Assembly: GCF_022581195.2 (NCBI RefSeq)
Contig: NC_061462.1
Location: 6,448,001 to 6,512,000, forward strand
Source: Helicoverpa zea
Lineage: Eukaryota > Arthropoda > Insecta > Lepidoptera > Noctuidae
Reading direction: 5' to 3'
Length of the DNA: 64,000 bases
The position numbers were made by a program, and so were the translations under genes. Below the pieces are notes generated by a model. It made no database searches. It was not told the origin of the DNA and worked only from the letters and a program-made list of their open reading frames with translations. Position 1 is the first letter of the stretch, and each line of letters opens with the position of its first letter. This document shows positions 33,933-44,643 of the stretch, one piece after another.

Positions 33933-34519
33933 TTAATTTCTGCATTTACGATCAATGATCCACAAAATCTGTAAATTTTGTTATAATATTTATTTTGATT
34001 TAAGGCCAATATCTAAGTGAGTCCTGTGATTAAGTAGGTAGTCATGTTGTAGCACATTCATTTTCTATGTGCATTGCATTATCATTTTCATTTGTGATTG
34101 TCAGGTTCCCCGATTCGATTGCATGCAATAATGTGGTAATAGCATTGCTCGCTCAAAAATTACTTTTCTACGTTGAAACGTGTGTCAATATGAGTCTATT
34201 TTCTAGATTGGAAAATCCACTGAATCACGAACTTGATGGAAATCGAACTAATAGTTTCAACGATTTGAATTTCAAATGAAATGTCGACCGTGAGAAAAAT
34301 ACTTGTGAGAAATCCAAGGTATTGTTATGGAAATAAAACCAATGAAGTAAACAACAACATTTTATTGAAAAGGGAAATAAAGTGTTAACGTTACGATAGT
34401 ACAATAATTTTGGTAAAACTGAAACACAAAATGGATTTTCTATGTATACCTACATTAACGTAGACGTAATACAGTATTGTCTCTGATACATGAAATAATG
34501 TAAAAATTATACCCGTAAG
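33933..34519. other. Non-coding, left flank of the BEL element
   Basis: No gene or recognised repeat. Confidence 0.4.
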
Positions 34520-34524
34520 AATCC
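34520..34524. repeat. TSD AATCC of the BEL element (left)
   Basis: AATCC directly precedes TGTTCACGC at the LTR start and recurs at 38,997-39,001 after the terminal CCTACA. It fixes the true LTR start 19 bases left of the point where LTR identity begins. Confidence 0.8.
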
Positions 34525-34787
34525 TGTTCACGCACACAAGGCGTGATTCATAGCTGGCGCACCAGGGCCCGACAGAGGGCGTCGCGTCACCGAGGCGGGG
34601 GGGACGGCTGCCAGCAGCAGCGGCCCGCACCGCGCCGCCGCACTCCATCACCGGACACAGCCGACGACGCGCGCGCATACTTAACTTATCTTAGTTTTCC
34701 AACATTTTGTACTGTCCAGTGAACCATTATACATATTAAGTGTTACAGTCCACTTTTCATTTAGTACCTTTAGTTAGGTCCCCTACA
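34525..34787 (+). repeat. 5' LTR of the BEL element
   Basis: Starts TGTTCACGCACACAAGGCG and ends GGTCCCCTACA. The middle is very GC-rich (CGAGGCGGGGGGGACGG). The last 244 bases equal 38,753-38,996. Confidence 0.88.
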
Positions 34788-35470
34788 TTTTGGTCACTTC
34801 GGCCTTCTACAATTTAAATCCGCGTAACGTATTTCTACGAACAAAGAAATCGTTCGCGCGGTGACAGTACGAGGCGACGTTGGTGGACTTTGATACGAGC
34901 GACGAGTCTTCAAAAGCGCCGTGTCACTACAAGCGGCATTCGAGAGAAGAGAAGTTTGGAGTTGGAGTCGTCTAAATACGTAGAACGAGGAGAGGACGTC
35001 TACAAGTTCCCGAAGTCTTCACGTCGACGGTGGTCAAGTCTCGACTTAGTTGGTCGAACACGCCGGGTCATCTACGTGCTTCGTGGGAATCAACACAGTT
35101 CGCCTTGTGGATAAAGATAAGCATATTTGTGTATCGTTCCAAATTCCTTTCTTTATAATTTCCGTTAAAAATTCAAATTCAAAAATTTCCGTTGCAACCG
35201 TTTTCAGTTCAGTTTCAAATTTGAGCAAACAAGTGATTATTTAGAAGTCTATTGGCATTAACGTGCTGTATGGAATACATTTCTTATCGGTTTACCGTTG
35301 AAGTTTTTTGCTAATGAGCTAACGGTCACGAGTCACGCGCCTATTCATATTGAAACATCTGGTTGCTACATTAGTCATCACTTGTGCATTTGCTTATCGC
35401 CTTATCTGTTATTCTATCGCATTATTTCATAACATCTTTTGTACTTTTTATTTCAAACCACCTTCTTATA
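34788..35470 (+). other. BEL leader with primer-binding region
   Basis: Directly after the LTR comes TTTTGGTCACTTCGGCC, where the tRNA primer site is expected. TGGT at its start fits the CCA end of a tRNA. The rest is an untranslated leader with no frame that fits gag. Confidence 0.6.
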
Positions 35471-36310
35471 ATGGCTAATGAAGATTTGTTAATAAGAAAA
35501 CGCAGTGCTATTAAAGCTAAGCTTACGAATTTTTGCAATCATGTTAATGTGCTTATGAGTTGCGATTCATTATCCAGTTTGCAGCGTATTGAGCTAGAGG
35601 GTCGCCTTCGTAAATTTGATGCTTTATACGATGACTTTGATAATTTGCAGTTGGAGATCGAGGTGCTCTCGGATAAGCCAGACGAGGCGTACGGGGAACG
35701 TGCCAAGTTTGAGGAGCGGTACCACGCGGTGGCAGCTCAGGCGCGCAGCCTGCTTATCAGCGCTGATGCCGGCGTTGACGGCGGGTCTGTAGCGGGCTCA
35801 GCGGATAAAAACACAGGTGCATCGTTCCGTCATAATTTTGTACGCTTACCTAAAATTAATTTGCCTACTTTCGATGGTAGTTATCAATGTTGGCTCGAGT
35901 ATAGAGATACATATCTGTCACTTATTCACAGTAGTAGTGCTATCGATGATATTAGCAAATTTCATTATTTGCGCGCTTCGCTTACGGGAGATGCTCAGCA
36001 AGTGATAAAAAATATAGATTTTAAGAGCGAGCATTATCAATTAGCGTGGAATCTATTATGTGAGCGATATGATAATAGCAGGCTTCTAGTTAAAAACCAT
36101 GTGCAAACTTTGTTTAATACTCCGGCAATTCTTAAAGAATCTTGTGTAGCCTTACGTCAATTTGTTGATAATATCAATAAGCAAATTAGAGCTTTAAAAT
36201 CACTGAACGAGCCCACTGACCAGTGGAGTACACTGGTGGTGATTATGATGAGTAGCAGACTGGATAAGGTCACTAACAGAGACTGGGAAGAGTATAGCAA
36301 TACCTTACCC
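35471..36310 (+). pseudogene. BEL gag, N-terminal part (interrupted)
   Basis: The capsid precursor of a BEL/Pao element, about 280 residues from the ATG at 35,471 (a frame extension to 35,384 exists, but the MANEDLL start fits better). The coiled-coil-like N-terminus has LRKFDALYDDFDNLQLEIE. The family hallmark LPKINLPTFDGSYQCWLEYR lies near residue 130 (DUF1759-type), followed by FHYLRASLTGDAQQVI. The chain breaks off after DWEEYSNTLP at the end of the nested transposon, which adds foreign codons and a stop at 36,370. Confidence 0.88.
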
Positions 36311-36649
36311 AAAGGACATTGTTCCGGCTCCATACATGTTCTGCCTAAGAACCGTTCGAATGGAAAGTGACTTCTATAAACTCTTAAAATTATATGGAAT
36401 CCTATGAAATAAGTTTTCACGAACGGACACTTCAGGAAACTAAAATAATTACGAAAAAAGTTAATATTTTGAGGTTATAAATAAAAAATAACCAAGCTTG
36501 CGTGAAATATCAGAGTAGTATTATCAAACTACACTATACAAAAAATCAACAATACTATGTACAGCTCTATATGTTCTCTTCTAGATCTAGGAAAAGACTA
36601 CTCTACTAGATACTAGGAAAAGAGATAGTAAATAGTCAAGTTTAAGATA

Positions 36650-36832
36650 ATTCTTTGACAATGATCATTTTATAAAGTTGCATTTTCTGTCTGTCCCTTT
36701 GAATGCTTTAGATCTTTAAAACTACGCAATGGATTTGGGTGCGATTTTTTTTAATAGATAGAGTAGGTCAAGAGGAAGGTTTACACCAAGGTTTTACATT
36801 GCCACCGTGCGAAGACGGGGCGTGTGACTAGT
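36650..36832 (+). repeat. Common interspersed repeat inside the nested transposon
   Basis: Contains CTGTCTGTCCCTTTGAATGC, AACTACGCAATGGATTTGGG, AATAGATAGAGTAGGTCAAG and the end GTGCGAAGACGGGGCGTGTG followed by ACTAGTTTT. I know this layout from many moth genomes as a repeat of unknown class. Confidence 0.5.
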
Positions 36833-37074
36833 TTTCATAAATGCTTAGAATTTTTATGAAAAACAACTACCTACCTAAACGCTTTTGCTTTCAACGTTAC
36901 GTTTCTTAATATATAGTGAATCCACTTTGGATTTGTGATAAAACGCATAAGTTTCCAAAATGGAAGAGTTCCATTCACCACAATTCATAAAATATCGATA
37001 TTATTACGATGGAGAATTATTTATTTAAATGATTGTTACTACTTTTATATTAGACAGTTACCTAGCTATCTACA

Positions 37075-37135
37075 TGCCATAAGGCGGGAATCGAACCCGC
37101 GGTCTATTACCAAGAAGGCACAGACCATACTAAAA
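37075..37135 (-). repeat. tRNA-like SINE fragment
   Basis: The minus strand carries a GCGGGTTCGATTCCCGCC B box preceded by CTTCTTGGTAATAG. Only the head region is recognisable. Not a functional tRNA gene. Confidence 0.45.
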
Positions 37136-37355
37136 ATGTCATTACCACACAAAATAATTTAACAGTTAAAGTAAGGTTTACCAATAACAGTGAAAGAGGT
37201 TTTCGAGGATGTGCAATAAAAACAATATTTATATTCAATTAAAGGTTTTTAATCATCAATATTTCTCAATAATATATCTAAGAACTGAGCTTTGGTATCT
37301 CGCCCAGCTTAAATACCAGATAATAGTCATTATGTGGGCACAACAGCCCACTGTT

Positions 37356-37502
37356 CTACGCCCAACGATACAATTGCAACAGTATGCCTGATGGTAGGAG
37401 CTTCTTACAAAGTACACAATTGCGTCCAACAGTGCATTGCATCTTATTATGCTCGACTGCTTCAGACCAACACGTCGTACATATAAGGTCATGAGCTTCA
37501 AC
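37356..37502 (-). CDS. Cys-rich mini-protein, exon 2
   Basis: Follows a TTACAG acceptor and continues the frame of exon 1 in phase. It encodes 48 residues with ICTTCW, a further Cys pair CVLCKK and a stop (TAG at 37,356-37,358). The whole predicted protein has 84 residues. The CX2C...CX2C layout with W and PR between resembles the zinc-binding ZAD type found at the N-terminus of many insect zinc-finger proteins, but the spacing (33 residues) is short, so this is a guess. It may be a truncated gene fragment captured by the transposon; a cryptic GTAAGA donor in CVLC could join it to lost exons. Confidence 0.4.
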   Translation of the reverse strand, partial: VEAHDLICTTCWSEAVEHNKMQCTVGRNCVLCKKLLPSGILLQLYRWA

Positions 37503-37657
37503 CTGTAATAATAAATACAAAAAATCATTAGTAAATATCAAGTAACTTGCAATTGTGGCAATTGATTTGAAAACCGAGAAATTGTGTGCTTATGAAAACA
37601 TAAGTAGGTAGTAACATTCTTATCAAAATTAGAAAAACACTTTCGTAGACCACTTAC

Positions 37658-37765
37658 CATACGGGGAACAGTCCATTGTTGTATGCAACGAAGTATATCT
37701 TCGTTTTCTAATACCAAAGAACCTCCAGCAGATCCACAATTTATACAATATACTATATTCTGCAT
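37658..37765 (-). CDS. Cys-rich mini-protein, exon 1
   Basis: 36 residues from ATG to a GTAAGT donor. It contains the first CX2C pair in YCINCG and then IQQWTVPRM. Joining to exon 2 gives an uninterrupted frame through a 155-base intron. Another ATG four bases upstream opens a different frame that stays open through this exon. I prefer this frame because of the paired Cys motifs. Confidence 0.4.
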
Positions 37766-38428
37766 CCATTGTTGTAATTATAATATAATTAAATTCGATC
37801 ACAGACAGAGCAATATCCGAAAATGCTAGTAAAATCCAGTTCTTTACACAAAGCCGAGTCTACCAAGTACGCAATCTAATCGGAGTCCGTAATCAAGCCA
37901 AAGTTGTTAGAATAAAACCATGAAACGCATAGAAAATCACAAAAGAAACGATAGTCGCAAAGCAATCAAACCAATCAAACTGACTTCTAGCAAACTGACT
38001 GAAGTACACCAGTGTTGCCAATTACGAAAACTATAATCCTACTCGAATGCCAAGCTAGAAATTCGCGATTCGCTCAAAACCATCTTAAAACATTATACAG
38101 AATACTAGCTTTTTTCTAGCTAGTCAGTTTAGGTATTTAAATGAATAAAGTGTTACCAACTAATTTTAATAACCGACTTCGGAAAGTAGGTTCTCAATTC
38201 GATCCGTATTTACCGAAATCCCGAAAACTTCCGAAACTGGCAGCACTGGCTGACGGAAACATTTTATAAGGCATCAATAATTGTGACCCTACTTTTTATT
38301 TGGAATTTATTTATTTGAAGTGTCCGTGGAATACTAAAATATGTTTCAAACAATATAAAAATAAATAAAAATTATAGTATAATTTATATTCACATCGGTT
38401 CTTAGGCCAAAATTGAACAATGTCCTTT

Positions 38429-38752
38429 CCAACATTGTCAGAATTTTGTTCGTTTGTTAGTAAAAGGGCTGATTTATTAGAGACAGTAGAACATAGCAAA
38501 TCAACAAATAAGGAAGATGGTAGTACAAACAGTTACACAGTAAATACTAATAATTCTAAAAAAAACTATAATATAACAAAACCTAAACCTAATACTAATA
38601 AGGAATTTAATAATTGTCCGTTGTGCAAAAATAATCATTTCATGTTTGTGTGTGATGATTTTCGTAAGTTGTCAGTAGAAAACCGTTTAGCAAAGGTGAA
38701 GGAGCTTAATGTGTGCTTTAATTGTTTACGTCCAGGGCATTCAAGTAAACGT
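38429..38752 (+). pseudogene. BEL gag, C-terminal part (truncated)
   Basis: The frame resumes at PTLSEFCSFVSKRADLLE, the expected continuation of BEL gag, followed by an Asn/Thr/Lys-rich linker. CPLCKNNHFMFVC and the last knuckle CFNCLRPGH come next. The final Cys of that knuckle is missing because the sequence jumps into the 3' LTR. Pol, which would follow, is deleted. Confidence 0.85.
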
Positions 38753-38996
38753 TGATTCATAGCTGGCGCACCAGGGCCCGACAGAGGGCGTCGCGTCACC
38801 GAGGCGGGGGGGACGGCTGCCAGCAGCAGCGGCCCGCACCGCGCCGCCGCACTCCATCACCGGACACAGCCGACGACGCGCGCGCATACTTAACTTATCT
38901 TAGTTTTCCAACATTTTGTACTGTCCAGTGAACCATTATACATATTAAGTGTTACAGTCCACTTTTCATTTAGTACCTTTAGTTAGGTCCCCTACA
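38753..38996 (+). repeat. 3' LTR of the BEL element, 5'-truncated
   Basis: 244 bp, identical by eye to 34,544-34,787. It lacks the first 19 LTR bases. It ends CCTACA and is followed by AATCC. Confidence 0.88.
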
Positions 38997-39001
38997 AATC
39001 C
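38997..39001. repeat. TSD AATCC of the BEL element (right)
   Basis: Direct copy of 34,520-34,524. Confidence 0.8.
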
Positions 39002-39683
39002 TATAAAAAAATGATCGGGTTTTTCATTAAAATCAGAAGTAATTCACCATAAAGGAATATTCCTTAACTGCTCATGTAACATTGCTTTAAAATTTGTAAT
39101 TGTTTCATAACATTTTATATTTATCAAGTAGGTTAAAGTTATTCTATTATAAAATGACCTTATCAGAAATGAGGTTTCATGAATGACCCTGACTGTTTCT
39201 AAGTTTATTTGAAGATTCATAATCTGCTGCTTTAATTTTGAAAAAACAATTCTGAGTAGTTAGTAGTTCTTACTAAAAAAATACATACATATATGGAAAA
39301 ATACATTTTTTGCAACAATCAACTGATGAATAAAATGCAACTCATTAATTCAACCAAAAATAGATACAATTTAAATTCTCTTATATGAATAAAGCACTAA
39401 TGTATAAAAACAAAGATCTATCAAAAAGATGAACAATTAAACACGTTTTTAATCAACATGATCTACAAATTAAACAAAAAGAAACCGTTTTGCTCAAAGG
39501 TTAATGAGTTTCCAGACAACGTGATTAATTTCGACGTATTGATTACAGCCCTAATCAGAAGATCCAATATTAAAATTTTGAAAAACTTTATAATCATTAT
39601 TTTTAATTAAAGTTTATTATAAAAACTAGCATTCACTCGTAAAACTTTTTACGAGATCATTTTGTTTCAATTCACATTACAAT
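39002..39683. other. Non-coding, AT-rich
   Basis: No gene or known repeat recognised. Confidence 0.4.
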
Positions 39684-39685
39684 TA

Positions 39686-39904
39686 AAGCCACGTATTCAC
39701 TGGGAAACAATGTTTCAGATACACAGTTTCTGAAACATCATGTAGATGTTTACAGCAACAATGTTTCGGAAATTCTGCCGTGCACATCATCCACAGAAAC
39801 AAAATTATATGTTTCTGAAACAAAATTATTTGTTTCAGAAACACGTATATATTGTTTCAGAAACAGTGTTTATAAACAATTGTTTCTCAGTGAATACGTG
39901 GCTT
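39686..39904. mobile_element. MITE with TA target duplication
   Basis: Ends AAGCCACGTATTCACTGGGA and the inverse TCTCAGTGAATACGTGGCTT, bordered by TA at 39,684-39,685 and 39,905-39,906. The interior is filled with TGTTTCAGAAACA-type small palindromes. 219 bp, non-coding. The TA duplication suggests mobilisation by a Tc1/mariner-type transposase. Confidence 0.8.
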
Positions 39905-39906
39905 TA

Positions 39907-42626
39907 GAATCAATTGATTTCGTGTAGAAAAACTTAGGCTACTATTTACACTTATCACTTGTCCTATTATAACTTATCATCACACATATGAAAGTGTCTC
40001 TCATCGGGTTCACCTCTCGGATTCATTCGCACTGCATTGCCATTCGTTATCAGTTCTGTAGCATTCGAGTGATCTGTCGACAAAAGAAAATCGATTAACA
40101 CACATCGTAGTTCACGAATTCACGAACAATCAAATCGGACAATCGAATCGGTTTGTGTCACCAATCGTTTGTTTGGAAATCGAATCGCTCGGGAGCCACT
40201 TTACGATTTGAACTTATCGATTATTTGCTAAATAGAAAAAGAAATCTAGAGTCAAAATTCGAAAGGCAATAATTTTCTAAAGTTCTATCTTCGTATTTGT
40301 TAAGACTAATTAAATTATGAAAGCTCTCACCAAAGAGCTTTCGAAAACTTTCTTTGGTAGTTTGTGATTATTATAATTTATGGCCGACGCGATAAGTTAA
40401 ATAAAATATATTTAAAATTAATTAATAGCTTTTCATTTGAAAGCCCTAGAGAAGTAGAATTTATTACAATACATCGAAAATTTAAATTCAAAACCTAGCC
40501 CTAGTAGTCTTTAGCCTACTTTTTTGCTTTTGTCAACGACTCATAATAAAAAACGTGCTACCATTAATGTTTTTAGAGATTTAATTGAAAATGGTTTGAT
40601 TGAAAAAAACCTGTCTACAGCATGATTTAATAATGATTGAGGCTACACTCCGACCATAATAATTGAATGCTAAGGCTAAACATACTTACTGTGCGCAAAC
40701 AAATTATAGGCATAAACACTAAACAAGCAACACCCGGCTTGTTTGGTACCAAATAGACTTGCAAATTAGGATTACCGGTTATGTGAGTGTACATTTCTAT
40801 GAGTACAAACAAGGGTTAGGATTAAGCTCAACCCTTTAACGGTAAATGTCTAGTCTAGCCTTAAGTTAGGTATCCAACCTCTATACTAAACATTATGGTA
40901 AAACATTTAAAAAGGCATGTTGCAGGAACGATGTACAAAGGTTTTATTCTTTTCTTATTCAAATTTGGAATAGGTACCTACATAAAAACCAATTTGTTAG
41001 GCATAATGAAGGTGAGGCTTGAGTATCCGAAATATTTCTAACAATATAGGATTACAGGGCACTTTCCGTTCAGAGGTTTAGATTAATAAGTACTAGGAAT
41101 CGATACCTCTTTGGGCTATAGGATTAGATTTGAGCCCTGGTTTTGGAGGAGAATAAGTGCTTACTTTCTATTTTTTTTTTTTTCAATGTAACATGATTCA
41201 GAGGCATCTTGGTTTAATTTGTGGAAGCTTATTTGAAAGAAATCTTTTATTTTCAAAGCTGTAGTTATATGTAATAGGTAATCTGTGAAACATACTTTGA
41301 TGTAAGTAAACTGATAATTATATTTTTAATTTACACTAATTCAACTAATTTCATTAGTAAAAAAAAAACCTTAAAAAAAAAGACATTTTAATTTTGATTT
41401 CTAGTGCTGCACATCTGGCACTCGAATATTATAAAAGTTTCAGAAAAAATATAGCTACCTTTACTAAGTTTCGTTGTCACTGAAATCATAAGTTATGTCC
41501 AACCTTGACCCTCACATTTGTAACGTTATTCCCAACTAACAACATAGTTACTCCAAGTTGTTAATAAACCGTGTCACAACTTAGGTATATATATTTACGT
41601 GACCCTGCCTCTACCTGTTTTTATGCGTCAACAAGGAATGTCCATTATTTCTTTACTTAATACTTCGACTGTTTACATGTATGCTTGCAAGTAATGATGG
41701 TTCAATGTTAGTGTTGTTATAAGGTTATATCATGTGGGTAAGCCTGTGACCCCCGGAAGGGCATGTAAATAAAATCATATATTTGCTTATAGTATAGAAG
41801 GTAACATAGGTGTTCATGTTCATGTTGCATGTGAGACTAACAAAATATAAAAGCACAAAATATATGAAGCTGTAAGTAAAACATAATTTTGATCTAGAAC
41901 AAAGTGTTTCGTTCATAACATCTCAAAGCATTTGAGAAATTACTTCCAGCTGGCGTCTTGGAAAACTATTTTATTACAAGCAAAAAGTACATATAACTAA
42001 AGAGAAATACGCTCCAACTGTATACTTATATTGGTTTGTGTGACAACTGTCAATGTGTTTGGCAAATTGCCCTTTGAACAATTAGAAAATGGGGTCGAAT
42101 TATGACCACAATATCTGTTTGCAAACTTTAAGTCGGCCGATAGTGTGTTTGGGTACATACATCATTTTGGAGATGGATATCTAGATGATTTGGTTGGGCA
42201 CAATTATCGGTTATACAGCCAGTATCACACAGACTAAAAAGCTTGATTGTGAAACTTCACAATACATTATTGGGCCTGCCATAGGCTGAAAGTTTAATAT
42301 GCAGTGGCGTTATTCTGTGTTATACTTGAATGCTGCATTGACTTACAAAAAATACACAGTTTTTTCTCTTTTTTTGCCAAGGTTCCTTTACAAAAACAAA
42401 ACATAAGACCATTGCACACCAAACGGCCTGTTGCTGATGAAATTTTGTAGTAAATTTTGAGAGCGTAATCTAAATGGAACATCTTTTTTCGCCTTATTGC
42501 ACTGGGTATTTTTTACAGCCGTGCATTTGTGAGTGAAAGCGCTTGTTTCGGGTACTTAGTATAAAATATTTACGGCTTACCATGCTGCGGCGTAGAGCGC
42601 GAAGTGTTGCTCCGTCTTTTTGAATG
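39907..42626. other. Long non-coding stretch
   Basis: About 2.7 kb. Near 40,010-40,230 many TCGAATCG- and CGAATC-like words cluster without a clear unit. No exon was recognised. If the tentative receptor exon at 42.6 kb is real, the part next to it would hold the 3' UTR. Confidence 0.35.
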
Positions 42627-42673
42627 TCATGCTCGGCTAAAAGACGATATGTCTCGATAGTTTCTTTGGCTTA
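42627..42673 (-). CDS. Tentative C-terminal exon of the tachykinin-type receptor
   Basis: A TTGTTGCAG acceptor at 42,674-42,676 in the phase required by the exon at 47,666-47,766 gives SQRNYRDISSFSRA and a TGA stop, a plausible Ser/Arg-rich receptor tail. This is weak evidence. A competing reading of the same stretch in another frame stays open to a GTAAGC donor near 42,579. The exon at 47.7 kb could also simply read through to a stop after GKHISCN. Confidence 0.25.
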
Positions 42674-44641
42674 CTGCAACAAATACGTAGTTTAAAATAT
42701 TTACCTTTGAGTATAAGATCTAACTGATCGGTTTTAAGTAAAACCATCTATGCAACAACGAACATCGTAACTCATCAAAATGAATAGTAAATTGTTCCAT
42801 CATATTTTGAATACGTGGTCAAAACACAATTCTAATTCTGATTAGAATTGTGTTGTGCTTGATCTGTCAAGCCAATATCAATTTCATCGTAGCATAAATT
42901 ATTCTATTGAGGGCTTGACAAAAGACGACAGAGGGACAGAATATGTTCGTTCATCAATAATATCATTCTTCGATTAAAACTCAATAAGTTTCTACAGGAC
43001 AGACCTTTGCCAAGAAACCATTGTACCTACATTCAGCGAACATCGCATTTAATGAATTTCATCATCTAACCCGATCCCTATATTGAACGGACATCGTCAA
43101 ATCTAGTTTTAGGCCGTCAATCATCATGCTGTAGATCGTTGAAAATATATTAGGGCCAGTCCATCAGGCCAGTTTGACGATTGATCGTCACATGTTTATG
43201 ACTTCACTTTTCAGTTCAAGGGAAGCTCATGGAGAACAAAATGACTAGCGGAGGTGCCATAACGGAAAATCGCCTAAGTAGCGCGTCAAAATGCGGGTGA
43301 GCGGGGGACGAGAAACATTACTAGGTATTGTCGGTCTTATACGTCTTCTTTGGACCCGACCATTTTCCGTAATACCAAAATTCGCTGACAGATGTCACAA
43401 AGATACCGAACGCCTCGTTAGTTCACTCGTAACTGATCGTATTGGTCATGCCCTCTCATGCCTCGCTCATCTTTCCTTACTCCATGGGAAAGCCTCATGG
43501 TTTTCCGTTACAATTTTACATCCGGAGTAATAAAGTAAATGGAACACATAACACCCACCTGCAGGGGTGAAAATATATTCACTGAAATTATATGTCTGTG
43601 AACGAACATCGCTCGATAAAAGTTAGCAGCCAATTGTAACATGTTTCAAATAATAATTATTAACATTTCCATCGTGAATTTAGCTCGAATATATTAAGGA
43701 TATACTAATTCTTTCACAATCGTTGCCAAATGGTTAATACATACCTAATTGAATTTTGTACAAAACACAAAAGGAATGTCAAAATAAATACTCGAATTTG
43801 CTTCTAAAAACTTTGGTTGTCATAATTTCATGGAAGATGGATGATATCTCTTGGTTACGCAACATCATTATTTTTACAAGCTATTGTAGCTATATTGTAG
43901 GCTTTGTAATAACATTATACGACGTTCGTTATAAGCGTAGTTTATGATACAAAGTTACTAACGTTAATAATAAAAAAGTTTGTGTTTTTATTAGCTTCTT
44001 TAAAAATGACATTATTAACGTATCTTGGTGATGATGTCATCAGTGAAATAAACAACGTCTTATCCCAATTCAATTAAAGATTTCACGGAATCTCAGAAGG
44101 TTACTGCATGAAATACCTTCTCACTTTTTCACTGATCAGCTGACAAGTGGCCTACGTACCCATAGCTTTTCTATGAGAATATACTAATTGTTTATGCATT
44201 CATATTTTTTAATTTAATATAGGTACCCATTTAAAAACATGCATATTTTGCATAATTATTAAAAACAAACAGTGTGTTTAAATTAGCACTGACATTTATT
44301 TAACGCTACCAAAAACCCACGCCATTTTTTGTTTTTGAATAACAAAGAGAAAAATTCTTTGAAATTAAAGAATCACGTTAACAACAAAACATTCTGATAG
44401 CACACAGAGGTGTCCTAGCGTAATTTATAAAACCTAGCTAGCCTTAAGTGTTACATATTACTAAGCTTTGCTTAAGGATTAGCTTAACAGCGTTGGCTAA
44501 ATGGAACAAAACATGAGCCCTAGATCGTGCTTATGTTTCCCTTATGTATATTAGAGATACATTTTACATGACATTAATCTAAATATTATTAAGCATTCTG
44601 AGAAGATGGTTGTTCAATACGTGATAATTTTGACATACATA
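42674..44641. other. Non-coding, two small inverted repeats
   Basis: A short hairpin lies at 42,823-42,854 (AACACAATTCTAAT and its inverse, 4-base loop). A possible MITE lies at 43,260-43,510, bounded by TAACGGAAAA and TTTTCCGTTA. Nothing else recognised. Confidence 0.35.
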
Positions 44642-44643
44642 TA

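Larger units (their letters stand above)
36311..38428. mobile_element. 2.1-kb terminal-inverted-repeat transposon nested in BEL gag
   Basis: Ends are AAAGGACATTGTTC and GAACAATGTCCTTT, a perfect 14-bp inverse pair. After a gap of different length a second inverse pair, GCCTAAGAACCG and CGGTTCTTAGGC, follows. The gag reading frame stops at the left end and resumes in register at the right end, so the boundaries are well supported. CCC and CCA border it; a 3-bp or shorter target-site duplication is possible but unclear. No transposase was seen, so it is non-autonomous. Inside are a two-exon Cys-rich mini-gene (minus strand), a tRNA-like SINE fragment, and a common repeat at about 36,650-36,832. 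Confidence 0.75.
34525..38996 (+). mobile_element. BEL/Pao LTR retrotransposon, deleted, with nested transposon
   Basis: A plus-strand element flanked by AATCC. The layout is a 263-bp 5' LTR, a leader, gag split in two by a 2.1-kb transposon (36,311-38,428), then the 3' LTR lacking its first 19 bases. All of protease, RT, RNase H and integrase is gone: gag stops inside its last zinc knuckle and joins the LTR directly at 38,752/38,753. The LTR parts that can be compared (244 bp) look identical. The missing 19 bases are present in the 5' LTR. Since both LTRs are copied from one template, the deletion must postdate insertion. Confidence 0.88.

Noticed and set aside
34544..34787. BEL LTR of 244 bp starting at TGATTC
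   Set aside because: Flanks AGGCG and AATCC do not match. Extending the 5' LTR by 19 bases gives matching AATCC duplications and a TG...CA structure.
43260..43510. A gene in the 79-codon frame at 43.3-43.5 kb
   Set aside because: It is bounded by TAACGGAAAA and its inverse, so a degraded MITE is more likely; evidence for either is weak.
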